DNA from: Psychrobacillus sp. BL-248-WT-3
GTDB taxonomy: Bacteria; Bacillota; Bacilli; Bacillales_A; Planococcaceae
Assembly: GCF_012843435.1 (NCBI RefSeq)
Contig: NZ_JABAFC010000024.1
Coordinates: forward strand, 1-56,276
Reading direction: 5' to 3'
Length of the DNA: 56,276 nt
Every line of letters begins with the position of its first letter. Positions within the stretch are counted from its first letter, which is position 1. The notes below the pieces were generated by a model. That model saw only the letters and a list, made by a program, of their open reading frames with translations. It was not told the origin of the DNA and searched no databases. Below, piece after piece: positions 37,316-45,612 of the stretch. A program made the translations under genes and the position numbers.

Positions 37316-38173
37316 ATGGACAATTATTATGAAAATGGTGAGCTCGAGGGAGTTAATATTCAGTATGAGGAAATGGAAGTAGATTTCCTTCTAGAAGCTA
37401 TATATCGGTTATCAGGATTTGATTTTAGACAGTACAATAAATCTTCTATTTCACGTCGAATACACAATCGAATGAAAATAAATGGCATTTCTACAATAAC
37501 GGGCTTGCTAGAAAAAGTTATCCATGAAGAGGGTTACTTAGATCAGTTGTTGAATGACTTTTCGATTAATGTAACAGAAATGTTCCGTAATCCAAGCTTT
37601 TTTAAGGCGTTTAGAGAAGAAGTAGTTCCAATTCTAAGAGAATACCCTGAAATCCGCGTATGGCATGCAGGTTGTGCAACTGGGGAAGAGGTATACTCGA
37701 TGGCTATCTTATTAGAAGAAGAAGGTCTGAAGGATAAAGCAGTTATTTATGCCACTGATATGAACGAGCAAGTGTTAGAAAAGGCTAGCAAGGGGATTTT
37801 CCCAATTCAAAAGATGCAAGCATATACGAAAAACTATATGCTTGCCGGTGGGAGCAAAGCCTTTTCTGAATACTATAAGGCAGACTATCAACATGCTTAC
37901 TTTCATCCATCACTTTTAGAAAATATTATCTTTGCCCAGCATAATCTAGTAACTGATCAGTCATTCAATGAATTTCATGTAATCATTTGCCGGAATGTAC
38001 TCATTTACTTTAACTCTGAATTACAGGAGCAAGTGCAGGAATTGTTTTATCAAAGCTTAAGTCCCGCAGGAGTTTTAGGCTTAGGTGATAAAGAAACCTT
38101 GAAGTTTTCGCGTGTAATGGAAAACTATCAAGAATTAGTTGGTAGCGAAAGAATCTATCAACGATTTAAATAA
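37316..38173 (+). CDS. rsbM: CheR-type methyltransferase RsbM
   Basis: 285 residues. An N-terminal CheR helical domain (about 20-75) precedes a SAM-dependent methyltransferase domain: NVTEMFRNPSFF (85-96), the SAM loop HAGCATGEEVYS (117-128), D148 in YATDMN, and IICRNVLIYF. CheR methylates glutamates of chemoreceptors, but here it follows rsbK by 12 bp, with no receptor or CheB gene. In the Bacillus cereus group RsbM methylates RsbK and damps the sigma-B response. AAGGGAG precedes the ATG. Confidence 0.87.
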   Translation: MDNYYENGELEGVNIQYEEMEVDFLLEAIYRLSGFDFRQYNKSSISRRIHNRMKINGISTITGLLEKVIHEEGYLDQLLNDFSINVTEMFRNPSFFKAFREEVVPILREYPEIRVWHAGCATGEEVYSMAILLEEEGLKDKAVIYATDMNEQVLEKASKGIFPIQKMQAYTKNYMLAGGSKAFSEYYKADYQHAYFHPSLLENIIFAQHNLVTDQSFNEFHVIICRNVLIYFNSELQEQVQELFYQSLSPAGVLGLGDKETLKFSRVMENYQELVGSERIYQRFK

Positions 38174-38180
38174 AAAGAGG

Positions 38181-38218
38181 AAAAAGTGAAATCAAGATAT
38201 TTGATTTCACTTTTTTTG
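38181..38218 (+). terminator. Terminator of rsbKM
   Basis: AAAAAGTGAAATCAA pairs with TTGATTTCACTTTTT around a 5-base loop. Confidence 0.9.
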
Positions 38219-38278
38219 AAGTTAAAAGATCTTATCACATAGCTAATTTTTGTCGATATTAAAAAAGTAACATTAAAA

Positions 38279-38317
38279 AAGCTTCGAAGATTTATTTTTT
38301 TTAATCTTCGAAGCTTC
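38279..38317 (-). terminator. Terminator of rsbY
   Basis: AGCTTCGAAGATT pairs with AATCTTCGAAGCT; on the minus strand a T run follows, just past the rsbY stop codon. Confidence 0.88.
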
Positions 38318-38322
38318 TCATT

Positions 38323-39459
38323 TTATTTACACTGAATCATTAAGACACACATGTCATCCGGTTGATCCTGTTGTTTTTCCTTCGGTAATAGATTATCAAT
38401 TAAAGCATGAGAATGATCCCATTTTTTAGATGTTAATATTTCAATTTGCTTTTCAGACTCTATCTCATCTGGTCCCATTCCTTCTAGAACTCCATCTGTG
38501 TATAAAACAATTTGAATATCCTTTTCATAGGTAATGACTTCTTTCTTCACTTCAATTTCATCAAAGAATCCAACTGCACAGCAGCTTTTACTTATAGGTA
38601 CAACCTTTTCATCATCAATTAAAGCAAATCCAGGTGGATGCCCCGCATTGACGTATTCTATCGTTTTTTGATCCGTATCTACAACCATATAAACAGCTGT
38701 AAAATAATATGGTATGCCCACCTTTTCATTATGTATCAAAACCATATAGCGATTTAGCTCTTTAATTACAAGCTCTGGCTCTACTAATTGTTTAATGGCC
38801 TCTCTTAAAACAGAGGATATGAACATACATACTAGGGAAGCAGATATACCATGCCCCATCATATCTAGTAATATAACAGCATATCGATTGTCACTTATTT
38901 TATGCCAATAATACATATCTCCGGCTAAATTAAAGGAAGGGAGGTAGGACACTTCGATTTGAATATCATCTCTTTTTAGAGGAGGGCTTAAAAGGCTTCT
39001 TTGCACATGAGTGGCCAAATCCAATTCATACTGGATTTTGTTTTCATGCTGCTTATGCCAATCTAACTCTGCTTTTAAACGAAGGGCTACTCTAATTCTA
39101 GCTAATAGCTCTACTTTGTTGATCGGCTTCGTTATATAATCACTGCCACCGACATCCAATGCCTCTGCTAATTTCTTCTTATCCTCTAAGGCTGTTACAA
39201 AAATTATTTGGATATCCTTATATCTTTCTTGCTGTTTAATTCGTCTACAAGCTTCAAGTCCATCTATTTCAGGCATCATAATATCTAGTAAAATTAAATC
39301 TACCGAATTACAGGTTGGATTCTGCTCATTGATCTGTAAATAGTCAAATAGCTCCTGGGCTGATTTAAGAGATACTGTATCTTTATAACCAGCACTATCT
39401 AACATTTTTTCTATTACAAATAGATTGACCGTGTTGTCATCTACTAGTAAAATCGTCAT
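38323..39459 (-). CDS. rsbY: Receiver-PP2C phosphatase RsbY (RsbU/SpoIIE type)
   Basis: 378 residues. An N-terminal receiver (phosphorylation site D59 in LLDIMMPEIDG, K111) is joined through a helical linker to a SpoIIE-type PP2C domain with metal ligands D181 (FNLAGDMYYW) and D199 (LLDMMGHGIS). In the Bacillus cereus group RsbY dephosphorylates the anti-anti-sigma factor RsbV after RsbK phosphorylates it, freeing sigma-B. It faces rsbKM tail to tail. ATG 39459 follows CAGGGGG. RsbV, RsbW and SigB are not in this window. Confidence 0.87.
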   Translation of the reverse strand: MTILLVDDNTVNLFVIEKMLDSAGYKDTVSLKSAQELFDYLQINEQNPTCNSVDLILLDIMMPEIDGLEACRRIKQQERYKDIQIIFVTALEDKKKLAEALDVGGSDYITKPINKVELLARIRVALRLKAELDWHKQHENKIQYELDLATHVQRSLLSPPLKRDDIQIEVSYLPSFNLAGDMYYWHKISDNRYAVILLDMMGHGISASLVCMFISSVLREAIKQLVEPELVIKELNRYMVLIHNEKVGIPYYFTAVYMVVDTDQKTIEYVNAGHPPGFALIDDEKVVPISKSCCAVGFFDEIEVKKEVITYEKDIQIVLYTDGVLEGMGPDEIESEKQIEILTSKKWDHSHALIDNLLPKEKQQDQPDDMCVLMIQCK

Positions 39460-39625
39460 CGCTTTTTCCCCCTGTAGCTAATAAAGCCAATCTAAGTTTA
39501 TATACGAAATCTTCTTCCCTTTTTATTATACAAAAGATTATACACATGGGGTATTTAAATGACTTTAAATGACAAATATTAACACGGGGTATACATTCTC
39601 TAGGCCAGAAAGGAGAAACATACTT

Positions 39626-39679
39626 ATGCCAAATACGTTTCAATTTCCTTGGTTGTCTGAGTCATGGAACGGATGCTAA
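39626..39679 (+). CDS. Possible 17-residue peptide ORF
   Basis: A very short frame, MPNTFQFPWLSESWNGC, has an excellent AAAGGAG site nine bases before its ATG. A second frame, 39673-39768 (31 residues, hydrophobic), overlaps its stop. GGAATGAT/ATCATTCC at 39682-39707 can form a hairpin. Nothing shows that it is translated; the strong ribosome binding site is the only support. It may equally be debris between rsbY and the repeat at 39900. Confidence 0.25.
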   Translation: MPNTFQFPWLSESWNGC

Positions 39680-39812
39680 ATGGAATGATTGTTATCTTGA
39701 TCATTCCTACAGGGTCTATGCTGGGTCTCCCATCGTTGATTAAAGGCCTTCAACTAATAAATAGATAAAGGAGAAATCAATTGCTGCATCTAGTTTGAGC
39801 ACCAGCTGCTCT

Positions 39813-39899
39813 TTAGGAACCAACTGCTATGGTCAACATCTCCAACTGTTCGCGTTGTTGGATTTGACTCTTAATATATTCATAAACAGGAGCACTGTT
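39813..39899 (-). pseudogene. Possible 3' remnant of a lost gene
   Basis: On the minus strand the last 22 codons read YEYIKSQIQQREQLEML then TIAVGS and stop, a helix-like C terminus unlike random sequence. Upstream the frame runs straight into the GC-rich repeat at 39900-40023, so the repeat may have interrupted or replaced the gene. I cannot name it. Confidence 0.3.
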
Positions 39900-40023
39900 G
39901 ATTGGAGGGGAGAGCGGCGACTCCAGCGGAAATAGCGCGAGCTGAAGACCCTGCACTGAGCGTAGCGAGGGAAGCGGCTGAAGCCGTGCCCGCGGAAAGC
40001 GTCCGCTCGCAGTGGAAATCAAC
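39900..40023. repeat. GC-rich interspersed repeat B, copy 1
   Basis: Runs from GATTGGAGG to GGAAATCAAC, with GGCGACTCC near the left end and GGAAAGCGTCCG near the right. Its ends are inverted relatives of each other, so it can fold into a long hairpin. The same element in the same direction lies at 47405-47535. This type of 120-130 bp element is widespread in Bacillaceae and Planococcaceae. It is much richer in GC than its surroundings. Confidence 0.85.
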
Positions 40024-40111
40024 ATACTCAAGCTATTTACTAGTTGATATAAAAAAGTTAGAATTAATAAATATTTGTAAAGTGTGGGGAAATGAAAAGT
40101 GGAGGTGCAAA

Positions 40112-40588
40112 ATGGATTTATCATTTAAAACAGACGAGGGTAGGTTTAATTATCGTGTTGCAGGATTAATTATAAACGATGGGAAAATATTAATTATGAA
40201 GGATGAAAGGTCTCCTTATTATTACGTTCCTGGAGGAAGGGTTAGCCTACATGAAAAGAGTGAGGATGCTATTCACAGAGAAATTAAAGAAGAACTCTCG
40301 ACTGAAATTTCCGTTGATCGACTGTTATGGGTGAATGAAAATTTTTTTGAAGAGGAAGTTTCCAAAGAAAAATTTCATGAGATATGCTTCTTTTATCTCC
40401 TATCTTTAAAAAACAATGATCTGTTATGCAAAGGAATTCAATTCACCGAGAATGAAAATGGGAAAGTTCATACATATTATTGGAAAACCTTTGATGAGAT
40501 TCAAGCGTTAAATTTATTTCCATTATTTTTGAAGGAACAAATTTACGGACTGCCAAAACAGATCAATCATTTAATCGAGATAAAATAG
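40112..40588 (+). CDS. NUDIX hydrolase
   Basis: 158 residues. The Nudix box lies at 42-64: G42, E48, R56-E57 and E60-E61, within GGRVSLHEKSEDAIHREIKEE, with Ser in place of the last glycine. The substrate is unknown. I set the start at ATG 40112, seven bases after GGAGGTG. The open frame continues upstream to 39902, but that part lies in repeat B and translates to Ala/Arg/Glu-rich nonsense, so it should not be included. Confidence 0.85.
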   Translation: MDLSFKTDEGRFNYRVAGLIINDGKILIMKDERSPYYYVPGGRVSLHEKSEDAIHREIKEELSTEISVDRLLWVNENFFEEEVSKEKFHEICFFYLLSLKNNDLLCKGIQFTENENGKVHTYYWKTFDEIQALNLFPLFLKEQIYGLPKQINHLIEIK

Positions 40589-40662
40589 TACATATAAATC
40601 TCGCTTTTTAGTATGACTTTTCTCAAAAAAGTTCATGCTAGTAACGAGGAGGTGTGATACTA

Positions 40663-40815
40663 ATGGCTAAAGATGTACTTTGTGAAGTGAACAACTGTAA
40701 ATTTTGGAGACAAGGGAACAAATGTAATGCAAAAGCTATTTATGTAGTTAGTCGTAAAGGGAACCAAGCTTCCAACAGTGATGAAACAGATTGTAAAACG
40801 TTTGAACCGAAGTAA
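40663..40815 (+). CDS. DUF1540 small cysteine-rich protein
   Basis: 50 residues: C7, C12, C21 and C44 with CEVNNCKFWRQGNKCNAKAI and DCKTFEP, the DUF1540 pattern of a likely small metal-binding module. These proteins are common in spore-forming Firmicutes and their role is unknown. GAGGAGGTG lies 8-10 bases before ATG 40663. It is too short for a 60-residue cut-off but is convincing. It shares a terminator with the convergent phospholipase D-like gene. Confidence 0.85.
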   Translation: MAKDVLCEVNNCKFWRQGNKCNAKAIYVVSRKGNQASNSDETDCKTFEPK

Positions 40816-40867
40816 CTTATCTAATGTCTATTAATACTCACCTAATCACACGTTCATAAACGTGAAA

Positions 40868-40909
40868 AAAAAGTACAGCTAGTGTAAGCAACACTAGCTG
40901 TACTTTTAC
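40868..40909. terminator. Bidirectional terminator
   Basis: AAAAGTACAGCTAGTGT pairs perfectly with ACACTAGCTGTACTTTT around AAGCA. Confidence 0.92.
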
Positions 40910-40917
40910 AATGAGTA

Positions 40918-42372
40918 TTAATATGTTGTAATTTTGGTATAGGTTTGGAAAGCATAAATCCAACGCTGCCACCAAGTAAAATCGCTTTGATATTCATCTA
41001 CCTCTACAGTATACATAGCATCCTCATTGTTCCATAATCTATGAAAATATTGCTCCATCTCTAAGGCTAATTCACTCTCATTGGGGGCAATGATTCTTAC
41101 GTTACTTTCTAGGTTATAATTTTCTAAAGCACGTTCTGTATAATTTGCTGCACCGCTTGAAATCACTGTATGCTCTGGTGTTTGAATCCATATAGTCTTT
41201 GTGTGATACTGGCCGATTACGGTATTATACCAACGTATATTAATCTTCTCATTCGTATCCTCCACTAATTCTTGTACGACTGGGCGATTTGGCAGTCCAG
41301 ACTTTTCTCGACCAAAGGAGTTTTCGTTCGGATCTAATATAAGATTTACTTCTACCCCTCGATTTGCAGCCTCCACTAATGTGTTGACTATACTCCGTTC
41401 GGCTACAAAGAACATACCTAGCCAAATAGTATCTCCTTTTTTAGTATCATTTATATCGTTTAGCAATGCATCCAATATTTTTTTCTCTGTTAAGTATTGG
41501 GTTTGATACTCACCTTCTGCGTTCTCCGTTTTTATTCTAGGAAGCTTAGGACCTCCAGAAAAAAGAGAAACTGCCTCTTCTGCTTCTAAAATATCATTAA
41601 TGATTGGTCCATCTAACTTCAAAGCAATATTGCCGTGAAAGCCACTGGCATCGTGGGGATTAGAGGTTGTTATTATAGCGGCCTTCTCTGTTACCAAAGC
41701 CTTCCGATGGTTTGCCTTTACATTCAATAGAGTCATATAGGAAGCTATAGTCATTTTAGGCGCGTCACTTGCCATAGCATTAGCAATCCAACCTTTGCCA
41801 CCAATATCGAACCATTGAAAGAAAATACGATAAATACCAGAATAAACAGGTGTAGAATCCCTTAGCTCATCTAAATCTGTATATACAATTTCAACACCCG
41901 CATCACGCATTTTTTTAAACCATTCACTTTCGTAAGATCCATACCCTCGATTAAGTGGATCGGTAATAAAAACGATTGGCATGTCAGGGTTAGCCTTCTT
42001 CTTTTTTGCGACAGTGGAGGAAAGTGTCTCTGCTATATTAGGGAAGTCCTCATCTTCATCATAATAGCCATCCATCAAAAAGAAATCTAACACCACAAAT
42101 TCCTCAGCTTCTTCAATCGTTCGATATACCTCATCAAAAATATGATTTTCATGAATGGTATTTGTACCTTTTTGATCTTGTGCAAAGGTCAAATCCGTTA
42201 AAAGTTGAATGTTATTCGTCTTATGTAACTCACCTGCAAAGGAAACTCCTTGGGGAAGCGGTTTAAACGTATGCCAAGCAATAACGATTATGTAAATAAG
42301 AGCAAACACGCCTATTAAGGAGACTATAATGCGCTTTTTTTTGCTCCATGGCTTTTTAGTTTTTTTAGCCAT
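40918..42372 (-). CDS. Phospholipase D-like membrane protein with atypical HKD motifs
   Basis: 484 residues. A basic N terminus and one membrane helix (IIVSLIGVFALIYIIVIAW) anchor two phospholipase D domains. The first active-site motif reads HRKALVTE followed by TTSN; the second reads HTKTIWIQ followed by SGAAN. His and Lys are present in both, but the usual Asp is Glu in the first and Gln in the second. It may be a cardiolipin-synthase relative or a nuclease-like member. AGGAGGAG lies about 8 bases before ATG 42372. Confidence 0.83.
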   Translation of the reverse strand: MAKKTKKPWSKKKRIIVSLIGVFALIYIIVIAWHTFKPLPQGVSFAGELHKTNNIQLLTDLTFAQDQKGTNTIHENHIFDEVYRTIEEAEEFVVLDFFLMDGYYDEDEDFPNIAETLSSTVAKKKKANPDMPIVFITDPLNRGYGSYESEWFKKMRDAGVEIVYTDLDELRDSTPVYSGIYRIFFQWFDIGGKGWIANAMASDAPKMTIASYMTLLNVKANHRKALVTEKAAIITTSNPHDASGFHGNIALKLDGPIINDILEAEEAVSLFSGGPKLPRIKTENAEGEYQTQYLTEKKILDALLNDINDTKKGDTIWLGMFFVAERSIVNTLVEAANRGVEVNLILDPNENSFGREKSGLPNRPVVQELVEDTNEKINIRWYNTVIGQYHTKTIWIQTPEHTVISSGAANYTERALENYNLESNVRIIAPNESELALEMEQYFHRLWNNEDAMYTVEVDEYQSDFTWWQRWIYAFQTYTKITTY

Positions 42373-42495
42373 GAGAAAACTCCTCCTATAAAACTTCTAT
42401 TTTAAATATAATATTCCCATATTAGTGGTCAGCAAAACTACTAATCCATCAAATATGTACAATTATTTAATTATTATATGTTTTTAAAATCACTA

Positions 42496-42524
42496 TTGTA
42501 ATAAAGTAAAGTTTACGTTATCAT
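42496..42524 (+). promoter_or_regulatory. Promoter of the siderophore uptake operon
   Basis: TTGTAA at 42496-42501 and TATCAT at 42519-42524 have a 17-bp spacer. The Fur box overlaps the end of the -10 element. Confidence 0.6.
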
Positions 42525-42544
42525 GATAATGATAATCGTTATCA
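42524..42544. promoter_or_regulatory. Fur box
   Basis: TGATAATCGTTATCA at 42530-42544 matches the 7-1-7 Fur consensus TGATAATnATTATCA with one mismatch, and an overlapping TGATAATGATAATCG starts at 42524. It lies just upstream of the iron transporter genes, as expected for iron-repressed transcription. Confidence 0.88.
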
Positions 42545-42568
42545 ATTAAAATGTAGGAGATGAAACTA

Positions 42569-43552
42569 TTGAGTATGAAAAAGTATTGGATGTTAGGCGC
42601 GACAGCAGTGCTAGCTCTAAGTTTAGCTGCTTGTGGAGATAAGGAAAAAGGCTCTACAGAAAAAGCTGAAGTTGAAGCGGAATCAACAGAAGCTTCAGCT
42701 GATGGGTTAGATACAGAACAAACACTTACATATTTAGGGGAAGACTATGTAGTACCCTCCAAAGTAAATAATATTGTAGCAGCGAGCTTGGAGTCCATGG
42801 AAGATGCGGCTATTTTAGGTATTAAACCAGTAGGAGTGCTTGCAATTGCAGATGCCATCCCTACCTATTTAGCGGATGAACTAGAAGGAGCAGCACTGGT
42901 TGGAGATAAGTTTGCCCCCAATAATGAGGCAATCCTAAATTTAAATCCCGATGTTATTTTAGGTTCTTCCAAGCATGGAGAAGAAGTTGTTACAGCATTA
43001 AATAAAATTCAAACGATGATTCCTTATTCGCATGTATCTACGAACTGGAAAGAAAATCTTACTCTCTTAGGACAACTAGGGGATAAAGAAGCAGAGGCAG
43101 AAAAAATTATCGCAGACTATGAGGAAAAAGCTGGACAAGCTAAAGCTGAATTAGGTGAAGCATTGAAGGATAAGGAAGCACTTGTATTACGTATACGCAA
43201 AGGAAGTATTAATGCTTATCCTGAATCTATTTACTTTAACCCAGTTCTTTATAATGATTTAGGACTGAAGGTTCCAGATGTAGTTGCAAAAGCAGAGGCG
43301 CAATCAGAATTATCTCTTGAGGCTTTAGCTGAATCGAACCCAGATTACATTTTTCTTCAATTCGAAACTAGTGAAAATACAGATAATGCAGCAGCTTTAG
43401 ATGAGCTTTTAGCCAATCCGATTTTCGGTAGCATAGAAGCAGCGAAAAATGAACAGGTGTTTGTAAACGTAGTAGACCCTTTAGCGCAAGGTGGTACTGC
43501 TTGGTCTAAAGTGAAATTCTTAGATGCAGCGATAGAGAATTTATCGAAGTAA
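42569..43552 (+). CDS. Iron-siderophore ABC transporter substrate-binding lipoprotein
   Basis: About 327 residues. The signal peptide ends in LSLAAC, followed by a Glu/Ser/Ala linker. The mature part is a FhuD/FeuA-type class III binding protein (IVAASLESMEDAAILGIKPVGV, LNPDVILGSSKHGEEV, LAESNPDYIFLQFE). It holds the ferri-siderophore for the FecCD permeases downstream. I favour TTG 42569, nine bases after TAGGAG; ATG 42575 is possible, while ATG 42560 abuts that site. Fur-controlled. The siderophore type is uncertain; the esterase at the operon end favours an ester-linked catecholate. Confidence 0.9.
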   Translation: MSMKKYWMLGATAVLALSLAACGDKEKGSTEKAEVEAESTEASADGLDTEQTLTYLGEDYVVPSKVNNIVAASLESMEDAAILGIKPVGVLAIADAIPTYLADELEGAALVGDKFAPNNEAILNLNPDVILGSSKHGEEVVTALNKIQTMIPYSHVSTNWKENLTLLGQLGDKEAEAEKIIADYEEKAGQAKAELGEALKDKEALVLRIRKGSINAYPESIYFNPVLYNDLGLKVPDVVAKAEAQSELSLEALAESNPDYIFLQFETSENTDNAAALDELLANPIFGSIEAAKNEQVFVNVVDPLAQGGTAWSKVKFLDAAIENLSK

Positions 43553-43570
43553 AGTTAGGTGCGATGAATT

Positions 43571-44578
43571 ATGAAAAACAAAAATACGTTAGCTGTCATC
43601 ATTTTAATAGTTTCTCCACTGTTCATCGTACTAGCAATAGCTTTATCTATTTTGTATGGTGCTAAAGATATTAGTCTATTAACAGTTTGGCAGGCGATTA
43701 CGCAATTCGATGGAAATAATGTGGACCATAACATTATTATGACATCGCGATTACCACGCGTAATCGCTGCTTTATTGGTTGGAGCTTTTCTAGCTGTTGC
43801 TGGGGCAATTATGCAAGGGATTACACAAAATTATTTGGCATCTCCTTCTATAATGGGAGTAAACGATGGATCGGCATTTGTTATTACAATAGCAATGGTC
43901 TTTTTCCCAGGGCTTCCTAACTATCAAATGATTATTCTTTCCATGATTGGCTCTGCTATAGGTGCAGGTCTTGTCTTTGGTTTTGGCTCCTTGATAAAGG
44001 GAGGGTTATCACCTGTTCGATTGGCCATTATTGGAACAGTCATTGGAACATTTTTAAGCAGTATAGCTTCCGCTATTGCGATGTACTTTCAAGTGTCTCA
44101 AAGCGTTAGTGTTTGGTATAACGCAAAATTACATATAGTAAATCCTGATATGCTATGGCTGTCCATTCCTTTTGGTCTAATCGGGTTAATGCTAGCATTA
44201 GGGATTTCGAAGTCAATTACCATTGCCTCGTTAGGTGATGACATTGCAGTAGGTTTAGGACAACGAACAAAAATGGTCAAAATCATTAGTATTCTTGCGG
44301 TAGTTTGCTTGACTGGTACGGCAGTTGCCTTAGTAGGAAAGATAGGGTTTGTTGGATTAATAATTCCTCATATTACTCGATTTCTTGTAGGGGTTGACTA
44401 CAGAGTTCTAATTCCATGCTCTGCAGCAATCGGAGCGTTGTTTTTAGCTTTTTGTGATGTAATTAGTCGCTTTATCAACTTTCCATTTGAGACTCCCGTT
44501 GGTGTAGTAACGGCTATTATTGGTGTTCCTTTCTTCCTTTATCTAATTCGGACGAGAGGGGGAGGACAGCGTGCATAA
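43571..44578 (+). CDS. Iron-siderophore ABC transporter permease (FecCD family), first subunit
   Basis: 335 residues with about nine to ten membrane helices. FecCD signatures are SRLPRVIAALLVGAFLAVAGAIMQGITQNYLASPSIMGVNDG and GKIGFVGLIIPHITRFLVG, the latter containing the ATPase-coupling loop. It pairs with the permease encoded downstream, which it overlaps by 8 bases. Confidence 0.93.
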   Translation: MKNKNTLAVIILIVSPLFIVLAIALSILYGAKDISLLTVWQAITQFDGNNVDHNIIMTSRLPRVIAALLVGAFLAVAGAIMQGITQNYLASPSIMGVNDGSAFVITIAMVFFPGLPNYQMIILSMIGSAIGAGLVFGFGSLIKGGLSPVRLAIIGTVIGTFLSSIASAIAMYFQVSQSVSVWYNAKLHIVNPDMLWLSIPFGLIGLMLALGISKSITIASLGDDIAVGLGQRTKMVKIISILAVVCLTGTAVALVGKIGFVGLIIPHITRFLVGVDYRVLIPCSAAIGALFLAFCDVISRFINFPFETPVGVVTAIIGVPFFLYLIRTRGGGQRA

Positions 44579-45602
44579 AGGTCCGTTTATACGTTTCATC
44601 ACGATGCTGTCTATCTTTGTTGGGTTGACTCTAATCGCTTTCTATTTTCACATTACTAATGGCGTCTTTGATATGACAATCCAGGAGGTTCTCAAAACTT
44701 TTTTACGAATTGATCCAAATGACAAACACGATTTGGTTATATTTGAATTTAGATTACCAAGGATTGTCATTGCAGCCTTAGTAGGAATCGGTCTTGGGAT
44801 TGCAGGAACTGTTATACAAGGAGTGACAAGGAACGGCTTAGCGGATCCAGGCATATTAGGTATAAATGCTGGAGCAGGGGCTTCTATTGTGATTTTTATG
44901 TTCTTCTTTCAAATGTCTGCTTCCAATTTTGTGGAAGATGGCTGGTATACGATTTTTCTAATGCCACTCTTTGGCTTTGTAGGAGGTGCGCTTGCAGCTT
45001 CAATTATTTTCATCTTTTCTTGGAAAAATGGAATTTTGGATATGCAAAGATTGATCCTCACGGGTATTGCAATAGGTAGTGGCTTCGGAGCCTTATCCTT
45101 ATATGTATCACTTAAGATGAATGCAAGTGACTATGAGATGGCCGCAGTTTGGATTTCCGGGAGTATTTATAATGCTAACTGGGCTTTCGTTTTATCCATC
45201 CTCCCTTGGGTGCTTATCCTTAGTTCTGTGATCTATAGGAAGAGTCACTTGTTAGATTATCTCCAGTTAGAGGATGCTAATGTGAAGAGTCTTGGGATTT
45301 CAGTAGAAAAAGAGAAATCCATCCTATTACTATGTAGTATAGGACTTGTCAGTGCCTGTGTATCGGTGTCCGGTGGGATTGGATTCATAGGGTTGATGGC
45401 ACCACATATTGCTAAAAGGTTAGTTGGCATCAAGCATAGATTCGTCGTGCCCATGAGTGCTGCAATCGGAATGTTCCTATTGGTACTCTCAGATTACATT
45501 GCTAAGACTGTTTTTGAGCCTTCCGAGCTGCCGGTAGGAATCGTTGTTTCTATAATTGGAATTCCCTACTTTTTATATTTATTAATCAAAACGAAGGCAT
45601 AG
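44571..45602 (+). CDS. Iron-siderophore ABC transporter permease (FecCD family), second subunit
   Basis: 343 residues. FecCD motifs are FRLPRIVIAALVGIGLGIAGTVIQGVTRNGLADPGILGINAGAG and GGIGFIGLMAPHIAKRLVG. The GTG start at 44571 follows GGGGGAGG and lies within the end of the first permease gene. Two different permeases form the channel heterodimer. Confidence 0.93.
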   Translation: MHKGPFIRFITMLSIFVGLTLIAFYFHITNGVFDMTIQEVLKTFLRIDPNDKHDLVIFEFRLPRIVIAALVGIGLGIAGTVIQGVTRNGLADPGILGINAGAGASIVIFMFFFQMSASNFVEDGWYTIFLMPLFGFVGGALAASIIFIFSWKNGILDMQRLILTGIAIGSGFGALSLYVSLKMNASDYEMAAVWISGSIYNANWAFVLSILPWVLILSSVIYRKSHLLDYLQLEDANVKSLGISVEKEKSILLLCSIGLVSACVSVSGGIGFIGLMAPHIAKRLVGIKHRFVVPMSAAIGMFLLVLSDYIAKTVFEPSELPVGIVVSIIGIPYFLYLLIKTKA

Positions 45603-45612
45603 GAGGATACCT

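Noticed and set aside
37316-38173. Chemotaxis CheR
   Set aside because: No receptor, CheA, CheB or CheY gene is present, while rsbK and rsbY are adjacent; RsbM is the better fit.
39541-39600. Sigma-B promoter (GGGTAT at 39587 with CTTTAA upstream) for the small ORF near rsbY
   Set aside because: The spacing is 18 bp, longer than the 12-15 bp of sigma-B promoters, and the -35 lacks the leading G.
39902-40111. N-terminal extension of the NUDIX protein
   Set aside because: It is translated repeat B; a well-placed GGAGGTG site supports the start at 40112.
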